From the NCBI GenBank assembly GCA_910589385.1, contig CAJUTU010000002.1, forward strand, positions 1 to 64,000: a DNA stretch of 64,000 nucleotides. Direction: 5' to 3'. Positions within the stretch are counted from its first letter, which is position 1. Each line of letters starts with the position of its first letter. The notes under the pieces were generated by a model that did no database searches, was not told where the DNA came from, and was given only the letters and a program-made list of their open reading frames with translations. This document shows, one piece after another, positions 34,245 to 44,129 of the stretch. Made by a program: the position numbers and the translations under genes. The DNA comes from an uncultured Lachnospiraceae bacterium. Its GTDB lineage: Bacteria; Bacillota; Clostridia; Lachnospirales; Lachnospiraceae.

Positions 34245-36620
34245 TTACTTGAACTCCACGATCGTGACCCCTGCATCCCCTTCCCCATATTCTGCCAAAT
34301 GGTAGGATTTCACATGTTTCTGCCTGCGCAGGAATTCATGGATGCCTTTTCGCAATGCCCCGGTGCCTTTGCCATGCACGACGCGGACAGTGCTAAGATG
34401 CGAAAGGATCGCGTCATCCAGATATTTATCCAGCTCCATGACTGCCTCATCCACGGTTTTTCCCAGCAGGTTGATTTCCGGGCTGACAGAGAGGGATTTC
34501 CCCATCTTAATCCGGCCGCTTCCGGTGTGGTTTTTCTTTGAAGTAGAGAATGGATTTTTTTCTTCCATGATCTCTAAGTCGGAGATATGGACCTGGGAGC
34601 TTAAAATCCCCATCTGTACAGTTACATTTCCCCGTGGGTCAGGCAGGGAACGGACTGTACCTGAGAGGTTCATGCTGAGCACTCTTACGGATTCACCCAG
34701 CTTAAAATCATCGGGCTTATGCTCCTTTTTGGGTTTCTTTGCTTTCAAAGAGGAATCGGTAGTGGTATCTTTGATTTTTTTGCGAAGGCGCTCCCGCTCT
34801 TTTTCCATCTCTGCGGCAGAAATATTTTCTTTGCCGAATTTATGGAAATTGCGGATAGTCTCATCTGCCATTTCTTTTGCTTCCCGAAGGATAGCGTTAG
34901 CTTTTTCATTCGCTTCTTTTATGATACGTTCCCGCTGCTCATCCAGGCGTTCCTCTTTCTGGCGGAGCTGGGATTTTAACCGCTCCATTTCACGTTTGTA
35001 GGCCTGGATTTCTTCTTGTTCCTTTTCGATAGTCCGTTTGCCTGCCTCCAGGTCAGTCAGCAGGTCTTCAAAGGAAATATCCTGTTCGGACAGGCGCTTT
35101 TTTGCGTCCTCGATGATATAGTCCGGCAGACCCAGCTTTCCAGATATGGCAAATGCATTACTTTTCCCGGGAATGCCGATGAGCAGGTGGTAGGTTGGTT
35201 TCAGGCTTTCCACGTCGAATTCACAGCAGGCATTCTCCACGCCGGGAGTGGAGAGGGCATACACCTTTAACTCACTGTAATGGGTAGTCGCCATCGTGCG
35301 GATTCCTTGTTCATGGAGATAAGAAAGAATGGAAATGGCAAGCGCGGCGCCCTCTGTAGGATCCGTGCCGGCTCCCAGCTCGTCAAAGAGCACCAGGGAG
35401 CGCTCGTCTACTTTTTGCAGGAAAGATACAATGTTGGTCATATGGGAAGAAAAGGTGCTCAAGCTCTGTTCAATACTCTGCTCATCTCCGATATCTGCGT
35501 ATACCTGATGGAATACCGCAAGCTCCGAGCGGTCTGAGGCCGGAATATGGAGCCCGGCCTGCCCCATCAGGGTAAAAAGCCCGACGGTTTTCAGACAGAC
35601 CGTCTTGCCCCCGGTATTGGGGCCGGTAATGATCAACAGAGAGAAATCCTGTCCCAAGGTTACGGTGATGGGTACCACTGTCCTGGCATCCAGAAGGGGA
35701 TGCCTGCCGTTTCGGATATGGATCCGTCCTTCTTCATTCAAGACAGGGCGGCTTCCGTTCATGGACAGGGCAAGATGCCCTCTTGCAAAAATAAAATCAA
35801 GGTCGGTCAGACAACGGTAATCGGCACGGATTTCTTCGACATATCCTGCAGCTTCCTCACTTAACCGGGCCAGGATGACCTGGATCTCTTCCTGTTCCTT
35901 TGCATAAAGTTCCTTTAAGTCATTGTTCAGTTTTACCACTGCCATCGGCTCAATAAAGAGTGTGGATCCTGTGGCAGACTGGTCGTGGATCATCCCATTC
36001 ACTTGGCCTCGGTATTCGGATTTGACCGGGATACAGTAACGGTCTCCGCGCATGGTGATGATCGGATCCTGCAGATAGGAGCGCAGAGAGCCGTTCACCA
36101 GGCCGTTCAGTGTGGAGTGGACTTTATCGTTGATTCCACCGATGCTGCGGCGGATCCTTTTTAATGCAGGGCTGGCATCATCGCTGATCTCCTCTTCGCT
36201 GAGGATACAGCGTTCGATTTCATTGGATAAAGCTGTCAGCGGCTCCAATGCATCAAAGTAGACATCCAGACAGTCCGCAGAGTCTTCCTGGGTGTCGTGC
36301 CTTCCATAGGACTTCACCCGCGCGGCATTCTGTAAAAGCTTACAAATCCGCAGCAGCTCTCCGCTTCCAAGTGCGGCTCCCACCTCCAGCCGTTTCATAG
36401 ATTCCTCAATGGGGGCGGCATCCCCGAAAGAAACACGTCCTTTTTTGACGATCCGGGTAAATGCAGCCGCGGTCTGCTCCTGGGCAGTATCGATCCGCTC
36501 TAGATCGCTCATAGGTTTTAAACGCCGGCAGAGCTGCTTCCCGCGGAATGAGGATGCCTGCTCTTCTAAAAGAGCGGTGATTTTATCATATTCTAATTTT
36601 GTTAAAGTTTTTTGGTTCAT
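34245..36620 (-). CDS. mutS2: Endonuclease MutS2
   Basis: A 791-residue MutS-family ATPase without the mismatch-recognition domains. Walker A is GPNTGGKT near residue 335, followed by DIGDEQSIEQSLSTFSSH (ABC-like signature), FDELGAGTDPTEG (Walker B) and TTHYSELK. A coiled-coil region (about 510-610), KOW-like strand segment and C-terminal Smr nuclease domain with VHGKGTGALR follow. MutS2 suppresses recombination and, in Bacillus, splits collided ribosomes. The length is normal. RBS AGGAGGA lies about 12 bases before the ATG. Confidence 0.95.
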   Translation of the reverse strand: MNQKTLTKLEYDKITALLEEQASSFRGKQLCRRLKPMSDLERIDTAQEQTAAAFTRIVKKGRVSFGDAAPIEESMKRLEVGAALGSGELLRICKLLQNAARVKSYGRHDTQEDSADCLDVYFDALEPLTALSNEIERCILSEEEISDDASPALKRIRRSIGGINDKVHSTLNGLVNGSLRSYLQDPIITMRGDRYCIPVKSEYRGQVNGMIHDQSATGSTLFIEPMAVVKLNNDLKELYAKEQEEIQVILARLSEEAAGYVEEIRADYRCLTDLDFIFARGHLALSMNGSRPVLNEEGRIHIRNGRHPLLDARTVVPITVTLGQDFSLLIITGPNTGGKTVCLKTVGLFTLMGQAGLHIPASDRSELAVFHQVYADIGDEQSIEQSLSTFSSHMTNIVSFLQKVDERSLVLFDELGAGTDPTEGAALAISILSYLHEQGIRTMATTHYSELKVYALSTPGVENACCEFDVESLKPTYHLLIGIPGKSNAFAISGKLGLPDYIIEDAKKRLSEQDISFEDLLTDLEAGKRTIEKEQEEIQAYKREMERLKSQLRQKEERLDEQRERIIKEANEKANAILREAKEMADETIRNFHKFGKENISAAEMEKERERLRKKIKDTTTDSSLKAKKPKKEHKPDDFKLGESVRVLSMNLSGTVRSLPDPRGNVTVQMGILSSQVHISDLEIMEEKNPFSTSKKNHTGSGRIKMGKSLSVSPEINLLGKTVDEAVMELDKYLDDAILSHLSTVRVVHGKGTGALRKGIHEFLRRQKHVKSYHLAEYGEGDAGVTIVEFK

Positions 36621-36706
36621 GGTTTCTGAAAATCCTCCTGTATATAGAGTTTATTGTAACCTATTTGAGTGGGAATGAAAAGAAGAAAATAGAAGTTAGA
36701 ATGAAA

Positions 36707-36732
36707 CAAAACGCGCCGTCAGCGCGTTTTGT
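36707..36732 (-). terminator. Terminator of the CAP-domain protein gene
   Basis: Arms AAAACGCGC / GCGCGTTTT with a five-base loop lie 30 bases beyond the stop on the minus strand, followed by a T-rich tract. Confidence 0.7.
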
Positions 36733-36762
36733 AATTTGGGCAGAATTGAAGTTGTTGTAATA

Positions 36763-37884
36763 TTACCGTACTTTTTTTCTGGAAATCTGGCATACTGCTG
36801 TACCACATGCCGCAGCGAGCATCAAGAATACAACAGTCATGCTTGATGTGCTGTCACCTGTCTGAGGTGATCTGGTATTGTTTGCAGTAGTCGTTGTGTT
36901 CTGTGTGCCTGCTGCATTGTTCTGCGTGCCGGCCGTGCTGTTCTGTGAATTTGACGCATCGGTATCAGTACTTGTTGTTGTATCAACAGTAAAAGGAACG
37001 TCGGCATAACCGCCGTCTTTAAAGTTTACGCGCATTGTATAGTTTCCTGCACTCAGAAGATTCATATATTCTGGTTTAAATGTAACAATTGTTGAGCCTG
37101 ATGTAACCTCATAATTGCTGGGGTCGACTACAACGCCATTGATCACGATACCAGAAAAGTTTGTAATATCTGCGTCAATCCTTACAACCAGCGGACTGCC
37201 GCTGCTCTTTGCCCATACAGTGTTGGCACCTTCCAGTACCGGATACTGTGTTGCTGGTGTATCTGGGGTTGTTGGTGTTGAAGGCTCAGTTGGTGTTGAA
37301 GTTGTCCCGTTTAAATCTTCGCGGGAACCGCCGCCGGAGCCGTCGCCAAATACCTGTACCCAGTAATCTTTGCCATTTGCGCGTACATGGCCGATCCCTA
37401 TGGAAGTATAGCCGATGGCTGCGCTGAGCATATTTCTTCTGTGTCCTTGGCCGGCATAGGCTTGATCTTCTTCACGCCATGCTGTAAAAATAGATTCTGC
37501 AGTTCCGAGGTAGCTTTCACCCCAGGCAATATTTTCGCCGGACATATGCATGCCAAGACCAAATACAAGACCAGATACATCCTGTCCATTTGGCCTGGTA
37601 TGGCTGTAGGACTGCACCAGTTCTGCTGCTCTGATCATAGCGATCTTCTCTAAATTATAATCATATGCTAAAGGCTGGAGTGCCTGAGCGGCAACTTTTT
37701 GGTTGCTTTCATTATAGTACCAGCCTTCACCGCTTTGACGGAAGTTGTTGACCAGATTATACATCGTTCCGACATCGTCATATATATATGTAATGTCCGC
37801 TGCGGAGGCCTCCATCCCCATCATACCAAGGAGCATCGTACAGATCAAACATAATACGATGCTCTTCTTTACTCTTAATTTCAT
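36763..37884 (-). CDS. Secreted CAP/SCP-domain protein with wall-sorting signal
   Basis: A 373-residue exported protein starting at 37884, ten bases after AAGGAG. The signal peptide ends near MEASA. A CAP domain (residues about 30-185) has the typical SHTRPNGQ, GENIAWG and HRRNML motifs. A Thr/Pro linker follows, then a domain resembling carbohydrate-binding X2 modules (INGVVVDPSNYEV, SAGNYTMRVNFKDGG), a second Thr/Asn/Gln-rich linker with repeated GTQN units, and a sorting signal: SPQTGD, a hydrophobic helix and a short basic tail. The protein is probably linked to the wall. The class B sortase at 22371 is a possible, unproven, partner. Confidence 0.85.
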   Translation of the reverse strand: MKLRVKKSIVLCLICTMLLGMMGMEASAADITYIYDDVGTMYNLVNNFRQSGEGWYYNESNQKVAAQALQPLAYDYNLEKIAMIRAAELVQSYSHTRPNGQDVSGLVFGLGMHMSGENIAWGESYLGTAESIFTAWREEDQAYAGQGHRRNMLSAAIGYTSIGIGHVRANGKDYWVQVFGDGSGGGSREDLNGTTSTPTEPSTPTTPDTPATQYPVLEGANTVWAKSSGSPLVVRIDADITNFSGIVINGVVVDPSNYEVTSGSTIVTFKPEYMNLLSAGNYTMRVNFKDGGYADVPFTVDTTTSTDTDASNSQNSTAGTQNNAAGTQNTTTTANNTRSPQTGDSTSSMTVVFLMLAAACGTAVCQISRKKVR

Positions 37885-37925
37885 AACGTTCATTCTCCTT
37901 TTCTTCAGATTCTGCCCCATCTAAA

Positions 37926-37955
37926 AGTATAGGAGGGGGATAATGGGATTGTCAA
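37926..37955 (-). promoter_or_regulatory. Promoter of the CAP-domain gene
   Basis: On the minus strand, TTGACA (37955-37950), 18-base spacer, TATACT (37931-37926). The leader to the start codon is only about 35 bases. Confidence 0.7.
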
Positions 37956-38029
37956 CAGAATTTTCCAATTATTTTCACACAAAAGACACAAATCTATCAA
38001 TAAACACCATAAAATATGAAGAAAAAGTG

Positions 38030-38059
38030 TTGATGAAATGTGAGGAATGTGTTTATAAT
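38030..38059 (+). promoter_or_regulatory. Promoter of asnS
   Basis: TTGATG (38030-38035), an 18-base spacer and TATAAT (38054-38059), divergent from the CAP-gene promoter. No T-box-type long leader is present. Confidence 0.65.
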
Positions 38060-38106
38060 GGTAAGGAACTGTGCATAACATGAGAAACATAAAGGAGTGC
38101 TGTCAT

Positions 38107-39498
38107 ATGGAATTAGTAACAATTCGGGAACTGTTTAAGAACAGGGAAAATTATCTGGACAAGGAAGTAACCGTTGGAGGCTGGATCCGCAGTATCCGGG
38201 ACTCTAAGACATTTGGATTTATTGTAGTGAATGACGGTTCTTATTTTGAGCCGCTGCAGATCGTATATCATGATAAGATGGACAATTTCCAGGAGATCTC
38301 AAAGCAGAATGTGGGTGCAGCCATCGTTGTGAGAGGCACTTTGGTGGCAACGCCGCAGGCGAAGCAGCCGTTTGAGATACAGGCAGAGGAAGTGACGGTA
38401 GAAGGGGCTTCTGCGCCGGACTATCCGCTTCAAAAGAAACGGCATAGTTTTGAATATCTTAGGACAATTTCCCATTTGCGTCCCAGGACGAACACATTTC
38501 AGGCTGTATTCCGTGTCCGTTCTCTGGCGGCTTATGCAATCCATAAATTTTTTCAGGAACGGGGATTTGTCTATGTGCATACTCCGCTGATCACGGGAAG
38601 CGATTGCGAAGGCGCAGGCGAGATGTTCCGTGTGACTACATTAGATATGGAAAATCTTCCGAAGAATGAGGATGGAAGCGTTGATCATACACAGGATTTC
38701 TTCGGGAAGGAGACCAGCCTGACCGTAAGCGGGCAGCTCAACGGAGAGACTTATGCTCAGGCTTTCCGGAGCATTTATACATTCGGCCCTACTTTCCGGG
38801 CGGAAAATTCCAACACCACCCGCCATGCAGCAGAATTCTGGATGATCGAGCCGGAGATCGCGTTTGCGGATCTGGATGACGATATGGAACTGGCAGAGTC
38901 TATGCTGAAATATGTGATTTCCTATGTGATGGAAGAGGCGCCGGAGGAGATGAAGTTCTTTAATTCCTTTGTGGACAAGGGGCTGCTGGAGCGTCTGAAA
39001 AATGTAGTGGAATCTGATTTCGCGAGAGTGACTTATACGGAGGCTATTGAGCTTTTGAGCAAGAATAATGACAAGTTTGAGTATAAGGTATCCTGGGGAT
39101 GCGACCTTCAGACCGAGCATGAGCGGTATCTGACTGAGCAGGTCTATAAGCGTCCGGTATTTGTGACGGATTATCCGAAAGAGATCAAAGCATTCTATAT
39201 GAAGCAGAATGACGATGGGAAGACGGTCGCTGCTGTGGACTGTCTGGTGCCTGGTATCGGGGAGATCATCGGCGGCAGCCAGAGGGAAGACGACTATGAG
39301 AAGCTTCGTTCAAGGATGCAGGAATTGAATTTAAAAGAAGAAGACTATCAGTTCTATCTGGACTTGAGGAAATATGGCTCTACCCGTCATGCGGGATTCG
39401 GGCTGGGATTTGAGCGCTGTGTGATGTATCTTACAGGCATGGCCAATATCCGGGACGTGGTGCCATTCCCAAGGACAGTGAACAACTGTGAATTATAA
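38107..39498 (+). CDS. asnS: Asparaginyl-tRNA synthetase
   Basis: The 463-residue class IIb synthetase starts at ATG 38107 behind AAAGGAG. The OB-fold anticodon-binding domain (VTVGGWIRSIRDSKTFGFI; key part GGWIRSIRDSKTFGF) occupies about 1-110. Motif 2 is FRAENSNTTRHAAEFWMIEPE (key FRAE-x-S-x-TTRH) and motif 3 GFGLGFERCVMYLTG. The RHAAEFW and HAGFGLG details separate it from AspRS. It charges tRNA-Asn directly. It is monocistronic or coupled with the CCA enzyme gene 66 bases downstream. Confidence 0.97.
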   Translation: MELVTIRELFKNRENYLDKEVTVGGWIRSIRDSKTFGFIVVNDGSYFEPLQIVYHDKMDNFQEISKQNVGAAIVVRGTLVATPQAKQPFEIQAEEVTVEGASAPDYPLQKKRHSFEYLRTISHLRPRTNTFQAVFRVRSLAAYAIHKFFQERGFVYVHTPLITGSDCEGAGEMFRVTTLDMENLPKNEDGSVDHTQDFFGKETSLTVSGQLNGETYAQAFRSIYTFGPTFRAENSNTTRHAAEFWMIEPEIAFADLDDDMELAESMLKYVISYVMEEAPEEMKFFNSFVDKGLLERLKNVVESDFARVTYTEAIELLSKNNDKFEYKVSWGCDLQTEHERYLTEQVYKRPVFVTDYPKEIKAFYMKQNDDGKTVAAVDCLVPGIGEIIGGSQREDDYEKLRSRMQELNLKEEDYQFYLDLRKYGSTRHAGFGLGFERCVMYLTGMANIRDVVPFPRTVNNCEL

Positions 39499-39564
39499 TT
39501 AGAATGACAGGCAGATCAGAAATCTGTAAGCAGTAAAATCGTACAAGTAAAAGGATGTGTTCGT

Positions 39565-40899
39565 GTGAAGATTGTATTGCCAAATAAAGTACTGATGATT
39601 ATTTTGAACCTGCAGCTGCACGGGCATGAAGCATATGCTGTGGGCGGCTGTGTGCGGGATTCTATCCTTGCAAAAAAACCCCAGGATTGGGATATCACGA
39701 CCTCAGCAAAGCCGGCGGAAGTTAAGAAGATGTTCCGCCGGACAGTGGATACTGGAATTGAGCATGGAACCGTGACCGTGCTTTTAGGAAAAGACAGCTT
39801 TGAAGTGACAACGTACCGGATTGACGGCGTCTACGAGGACAGCCGCCATCCAAAGGAGGTCAGGTTTACGAACAAGCTGGAAGAAGATTTAAAGCGCAGG
39901 GATTTTACGATCAATGCGATGGCGTATAATGATGAGGTGCGTCTGGTGGATGCGTTCGGCGGAATGAAAGACTTGAACCATCATTTGATCCGGTGCGTGG
40001 GAGACCCGAAGGAACGGTTTGCAGAGGATGCTTTACGGATTCTGCGTGCCGTCCGCTTTTCGGCGCAGCTTGGCTTTTCCATTGAGCCTGATACAGAAGG
40101 GGCCATTCAGGAGCTGGCTCCGACTCTGGAACATGTGAGCGCCGAGCGGATACGGGTGGAATTGCTGAAGATATTAGTTTCCCCGCATCCAGAGCGGTTA
40201 CGGGATGCTTACCGCCTTGGGATTACGAAGATTATTCTGCCCGAATGGGACGAGATGGAAGGTGTGCAGCAGAATACCCCGCATCACAAATATGATGTGG
40301 CAGAGCATACGATCCATGCCATTAAAAATATAAAAAGGGACAAGATCCTGCGTCTGACGATGCTGTTCCATGATATGGGAAAACCGGCGATGAAAACGAC
40401 GGATGAAAATGGACGGGATCATTTTAAAGGACATGCGATCGTGAGTGAGGAGATTGCCAATACGGTGATGCGGCGTCTGAAATTTGACAATGACACGATC
40501 AAAAAAGTTGCCCGCCTGGTGTGCTATCACGATTACCGTGTAGAGGCAACCCCGGAAAATGTGCGGCGCGCCATGAACAGGATCGGCGTGGAGTTGTTTC
40601 CGTATTATCTGGCTGTGCGCCTTGCCGATACCAAGGCGCAGAATGTGTATCAAAAGCGTGAGAAGGTAGAAAACATTATTAAAATGCGTGAATTGTATCA
40701 GGAAACGCTGGTACAGGGGCACTGTGTCACATTGCGTGACCTGGCTGTCAGTGGGAAGGACCTGCTGGCGATCGGCATGGAGCCTGGACATGAACTGGGC
40801 TGCATGCTTCAAGAACTGCTGGAATGGGTCATTGACGACCCGGATTGTAATAAAAAAGAACTTTTGTGTGAATATGTAAAAGAAAAGCTTGGACTTTAG
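39565..40899 (+). CDS. cca: CCA tRNA nucleotidyltransferase with HD domain
   Basis: The 444-residue protein starts at GTG 39565 with AAGGA upstream. The nucleotidyltransferase head has the GGCVRDSIL motif and the two catalytic Asp in QDWDITTSA. RRDFTINAMAY and the neck (DALRILRAVRFSAQLGF) follow. The C-terminal part has an HD domain, LFHDMGKP, as in the HD-containing CCA/poly(A) polymerase group. It builds or repairs the 3' CCA of tRNAs. The domain content would also fit an A-adding enzyme of a split pair. Confidence 0.92.
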   Translation: MKIVLPNKVLMIILNLQLHGHEAYAVGGCVRDSILAKKPQDWDITTSAKPAEVKKMFRRTVDTGIEHGTVTVLLGKDSFEVTTYRIDGVYEDSRHPKEVRFTNKLEEDLKRRDFTINAMAYNDEVRLVDAFGGMKDLNHHLIRCVGDPKERFAEDALRILRAVRFSAQLGFSIEPDTEGAIQELAPTLEHVSAERIRVELLKILVSPHPERLRDAYRLGITKIILPEWDEMEGVQQNTPHHKYDVAEHTIHAIKNIKRDKILRLTMLFHDMGKPAMKTTDENGRDHFKGHAIVSEEIANTVMRRLKFDNDTIKKVARLVCYHDYRVEATPENVRRAMNRIGVELFPYYLAVRLADTKAQNVYQKREKVENIIKMRELYQETLVQGHCVTLRDLAVSGKDLLAIGMEPGHELGCMLQELLEWVIDDPDCNKKELLCEYVKEKLGL

Positions 40900-40980
40900 C
40901 ATACCCGGGCTGTTTCCCTCATAGATTAGAAAGAGTTGTGATGGACCATTAGACGGTGAATATAATATGAGGGGGCAGCC

Positions 40981-41997
40981 ATGAGAGAGTACGAATTGGA
41001 AGTCTTAGAGCAATATGACATCGAAGTGATGAGCACCCGTAAGATCAGGGGTGCGTTTTTTTGCGAGACAAATGAAGGGACAATGGTGTTGAAAGAAGCG
41101 GCATTTTCTGAAAAACGCGCTCTTTTATTGTATACATTGTTATGTCATCTGGAATCAGAAGGATATCCGGATGTGGATATCCCTGTCTTAAACAGAGAAA
41201 AGGATTTGCTCAGCACGTTCCGCGGACAGTCCGGATATATGCTGAAAAAGTGGTATATCGGCCGGGAGTGCGATGTCCGCCGGGAGACGGATGTGCTGGA
41301 AGCGTGCAGGAACCTGGCACGGCTCCATAGGATCATGCGGTGGCAGGAAGAGGGCAGCCAAGTCCAAGAGGATGCGCTGCGTCCGCCTGTGGGAAGGCAT
41401 CTGAAGCAGGAATTCCTCTGCCATAACCGGGAACTGAAAAAAGTCCGCAATTATATCAGAAATAAAGTGAATAAAGGAGAGTTTGAATATCTCTTTTTAA
41501 AATATTTTGAAAATATGTATCAACTGGCAGCGAAGGTGACGAAGCGGCTGGAAGATTCCGGGTATGAAAGGCTGTATCAGGACAGTCTGGCCCAGGGGCT
41601 TTTGGTGCATGGGGATTATAATTACCACAATGTACTCATGCTGCCGGAGACTGGCGGGAGCGCAACCACCAATTTTGAACATTTCCGGATAGATGTACAG
41701 GCGCTGGATCTGTATTATTTCCTGCGCAAAGTCATGGAAAAGCACAAATGGAAGGAATCCTTAGGCCGCGCTATGCTGGAGGCCTATGCGGAGGTCCGGC
41801 CCCTTAAACCGGAGGAACTGGAGGTTATAGCGTTAAAGGCCTCCTATCCCGAAAAATTCTGGAAGACTGCGAATACGTATTACCATTCCAATAAGGCGTG
41901 GATTCCGGAGAAGAGTGTGGAGAAACTACAGACGGCCGTGCTGCAGACAGAGGAGAAAATACAGTTTTTGCAGAAGATATTTCGGTTCATCCTGTAG
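40981..41997 (+). CDS. CotS-family spore coat kinase-like protein
   Basis: A 338-residue protein with an aminoglycoside-phosphotransferase/kinase fold. The Brenner-type motif is LLVHGDYNYHNVLM (HGD-x(4)-N), and DVQALDLYYFLRK stands in place of the usual metal Asp region. Similar CotS/YutH/YsxE proteins are spore-coat components made in the mother cell. The catalytic loop is kept, but whether it phosphorylates anything is unknown. A TATAAT and GAGGGGG precede it; a sporulation-sigma promoter could not be confirmed by eye. Confidence 0.8.
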   Translation: MREYELEVLEQYDIEVMSTRKIRGAFFCETNEGTMVLKEAAFSEKRALLLYTLLCHLESEGYPDVDIPVLNREKDLLSTFRGQSGYMLKKWYIGRECDVRRETDVLEACRNLARLHRIMRWQEEGSQVQEDALRPPVGRHLKQEFLCHNRELKKVRNYIRNKVNKGEFEYLFLKYFENMYQLAAKVTKRLEDSGYERLYQDSLAQGLLVHGDYNYHNVLMLPETGGSATTNFEHFRIDVQALDLYYFLRKVMEKHKWKESLGRAMLEAYAEVRPLKPEELEVIALKASYPEKFWKTANTYYHSNKAWIPEKSVEKLQTAVLQTEEKIQFLQKIFRFIL

Positions 41998-42168
41998 AGA
42001 AATTTTATGATTTTTACAAAAGATATTCTCTTCCTTTTTATGGAAACCTGATGTATAATAGACAAACAGGTAACTATTCGGCCGGATGTGCCTGTCTGCC
42101 GGGCAGATTTTGAGGGGTATCAGGGAATAGTTCAAGGAATAGAATATATATTATCAGGAGGTACAACG

Positions 42169-43902
42169 ATGGAGTACAAGGAAAGATACCAGGAATGGCT
42201 GTCAAATCCATATTTTGACGCAGATACCAAAGCGGAACTGGAAGGTATCCAGGCGGATGACAACGAGATAAAAGAACGCTTTTACATGGACTTAGAATTT
42301 GGGACTGCCGGGCTTCGCGGCATTATCGGGGCCGGAACAAACCGTATGAACATTTACACGGTCAGAAAAGCTACCCAGGGGCTGGCAAACTACATCATTA
42401 AGAACAATAGCGCGGACAAGGGAGTTGCGATCGCATTTGATTCCCGCCGGATGTCACCGGAATTTGCCAATGAGGCTGCACTGTGCCTGGCAGCGAACGG
42501 TATCAAGGCATATGTGTTTGAGTCCTTACGTCCGACCCCGGAGCTTTCCTATGCAGTACGGAGGCTTTCCTGTATCGCGGGTATCAACATCACCGCAAGC
42601 CACAATCCGCCGGAGTATAACGGATACAAGGTATACTGGGAAGACGGCGCGCAGATCACACCGCCTCATGACAAAGGAATCATGGACGAGGTGAAGGCGG
42701 TAGAAGATTATACCACCATGAAGACCATGCCTTTAGAGGATGCGAAGGCAGCAGGACTTTATGTGTCCATCGGAGCGGACATTGACGACGCTTATATAGC
42801 AGAGCTGAAAAAGCAGGTGAAGCATCAGGATGCTATTGACGCGGCGGCAAAGGATTTGAAGATCGTCTATACACCGCTTCACGGTACAGGCAACATCCCG
42901 GCGCGCCGCATCTTGAAGGAACTTGGCTTTGAAAATGTATATGTTGTCAAAGAGCAGGAGCTGCCGGACGGCGAATTCCCGACCGTATCCTATCCGAACC
43001 CGGAAGCAGCAGAAGCATTTGAACTGGGCCTGAAACTGGCAAAAGAGGTGGACGCGGATATTGTTCTGGCAACAGACCCGGATGCAGACCGTCTCGGCGT
43101 CCGTGTGAAGGACAAAGACGGTGAGTACCACACCCTGACCGGTAATATGTCCGGATGCCTCCTTGCAGATTATGAGATCGGGCAGAAGAAAGAACTGGAC
43201 GGCGGCCTTCCGGAGGACGGAAAGTTCATCAAGACGATCGTTACGACCAATATGGCGGATGCCATTGCAAAATACTATAATGTAGATCTGATCGAATGCC
43301 TCACCGGATTCAAATTCATTGGGCAGCAGATCCTTGGATTTGAGACAAGCGGTAAGGGCGAGTACCTGTTTGGGTTTGAGGAGAGTTATGGCTGCCTGAT
43401 CGGAACCCATGCAAGGGATAAGGACGCGATCGTGGCAACAATGGCACTCTGTGAGGCTGCGGCTTATTATAAGACAAAGGGCATGAACCTGTGGGATGCT
43501 ATGATTGCATTGTATGACCGTTATGGATATTACAAAGACGATATCCAGTCCATTACATTGAAGGGCATTGAAGGACTTGCAAAGATCCAGGAGATCCTGG
43601 AGACACTGCGGAAGAACCCACCGACAGAGATCGCTGGCTACAAAGTACTGAAGGCAAGAGATTACAAGGCGGATACGATCAAGGATATGGAGACTGGAGA
43701 AGTGACTGGGACAGGGCTGCCGTCCTCTAACGTGCTTTACTATGACCTGACAGATGACGCATGGCTTTGTGTAAGGCCTTCCGGTACAGAGCCGAAAGTA
43801 AAATTCTATTATGGCGTAAAGGGAACTTCCCTGGAGGATGCAGATGAAAAGTCTGCGGCAATGGGAAAAGAAGTTCTGGATATGATTAATAAAATGTTAT
43901 AA
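42169..43902 (+). CDS. pgcA: Phosphoglucomutase / alpha-phosphohexomutase
   Basis: A 577-residue enzyme starting at ATG 42169 behind AGGAGG. The phosphoserine loop is ITASHNPPEYNGYK near residue 148, the Mg loop ATDPDADRLGV, the sugar-binding loop GFEESYGC and the phosphate-binding loop RPSGTEPKVKFYY. It interconverts glucose-1-phosphate and glucose-6-phosphate for wall, glycogen and glycolytic use. The length is that of the PgcA/ManB group of Firmicutes. It is apparently monocistronic. Confidence 0.93.
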   Translation: MEYKERYQEWLSNPYFDADTKAELEGIQADDNEIKERFYMDLEFGTAGLRGIIGAGTNRMNIYTVRKATQGLANYIIKNNSADKGVAIAFDSRRMSPEFANEAALCLAANGIKAYVFESLRPTPELSYAVRRLSCIAGINITASHNPPEYNGYKVYWEDGAQITPPHDKGIMDEVKAVEDYTTMKTMPLEDAKAAGLYVSIGADIDDAYIAELKKQVKHQDAIDAAAKDLKIVYTPLHGTGNIPARRILKELGFENVYVVKEQELPDGEFPTVSYPNPEAAEAFELGLKLAKEVDADIVLATDPDADRLGVRVKDKDGEYHTLTGNMSGCLLADYEIGQKKELDGGLPEDGKFIKTIVTTNMADAIAKYYNVDLIECLTGFKFIGQQILGFETSGKGEYLFGFEESYGCLIGTHARDKDAIVATMALCEAAAYYKTKGMNLWDAMIALYDRYGYYKDDIQSITLKGIEGLAKIQEILETLRKNPPTEIAGYKVLKARDYKADTIKDMETGEVTGTGLPSSNVLYYDLTDDAWLCVRPSGTEPKVKFYYGVKGTSLEDADEKSAAMGKEVLDMINKML

Positions 43903-43993
43903 TAACAGAACCTATATGTGTGGGACAAACTGTGGATATTACGTTTTGAAAACGGTAAAAATATCCGAAATGGCGCAAAAGCATTGAAATACC

Positions 43994-44022
43994 TTGACAA
44001 AGGTTCTGGAAACAGGTATAAC
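43994..44022 (+). promoter_or_regulatory. Strong sigma-A promoter of hup
   Basis: A perfect TTGACA (43994-43999), 17-base spacer and TATAAC (44017-44022), 108 bases before hup. A short palindrome, CATGCC-CT-GGCATG, lies just downstream of the expected transcript start, in the leader. Confidence 0.8.
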
Positions 44023-44129
44023 AGTACGTGTAGGCAAAAATTCCGGCATGCCCTGGCATGTAAATATACTGCCTTAATGAATCATTAGAATGAATGTTAT
44101 TCTAGTACAGTAAAGAGGAGGAAACATCC

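Noticed and set aside
40198..40902. A 234-codon minus-strand frame opposite cca
   Set aside because: Antisense shadow of a conserved essential gene; no start signals.
42733..43410. A 225-codon minus-strand frame opposite phosphoglucomutase
   Set aside because: Antisense shadow; the plus-strand motifs are intact.
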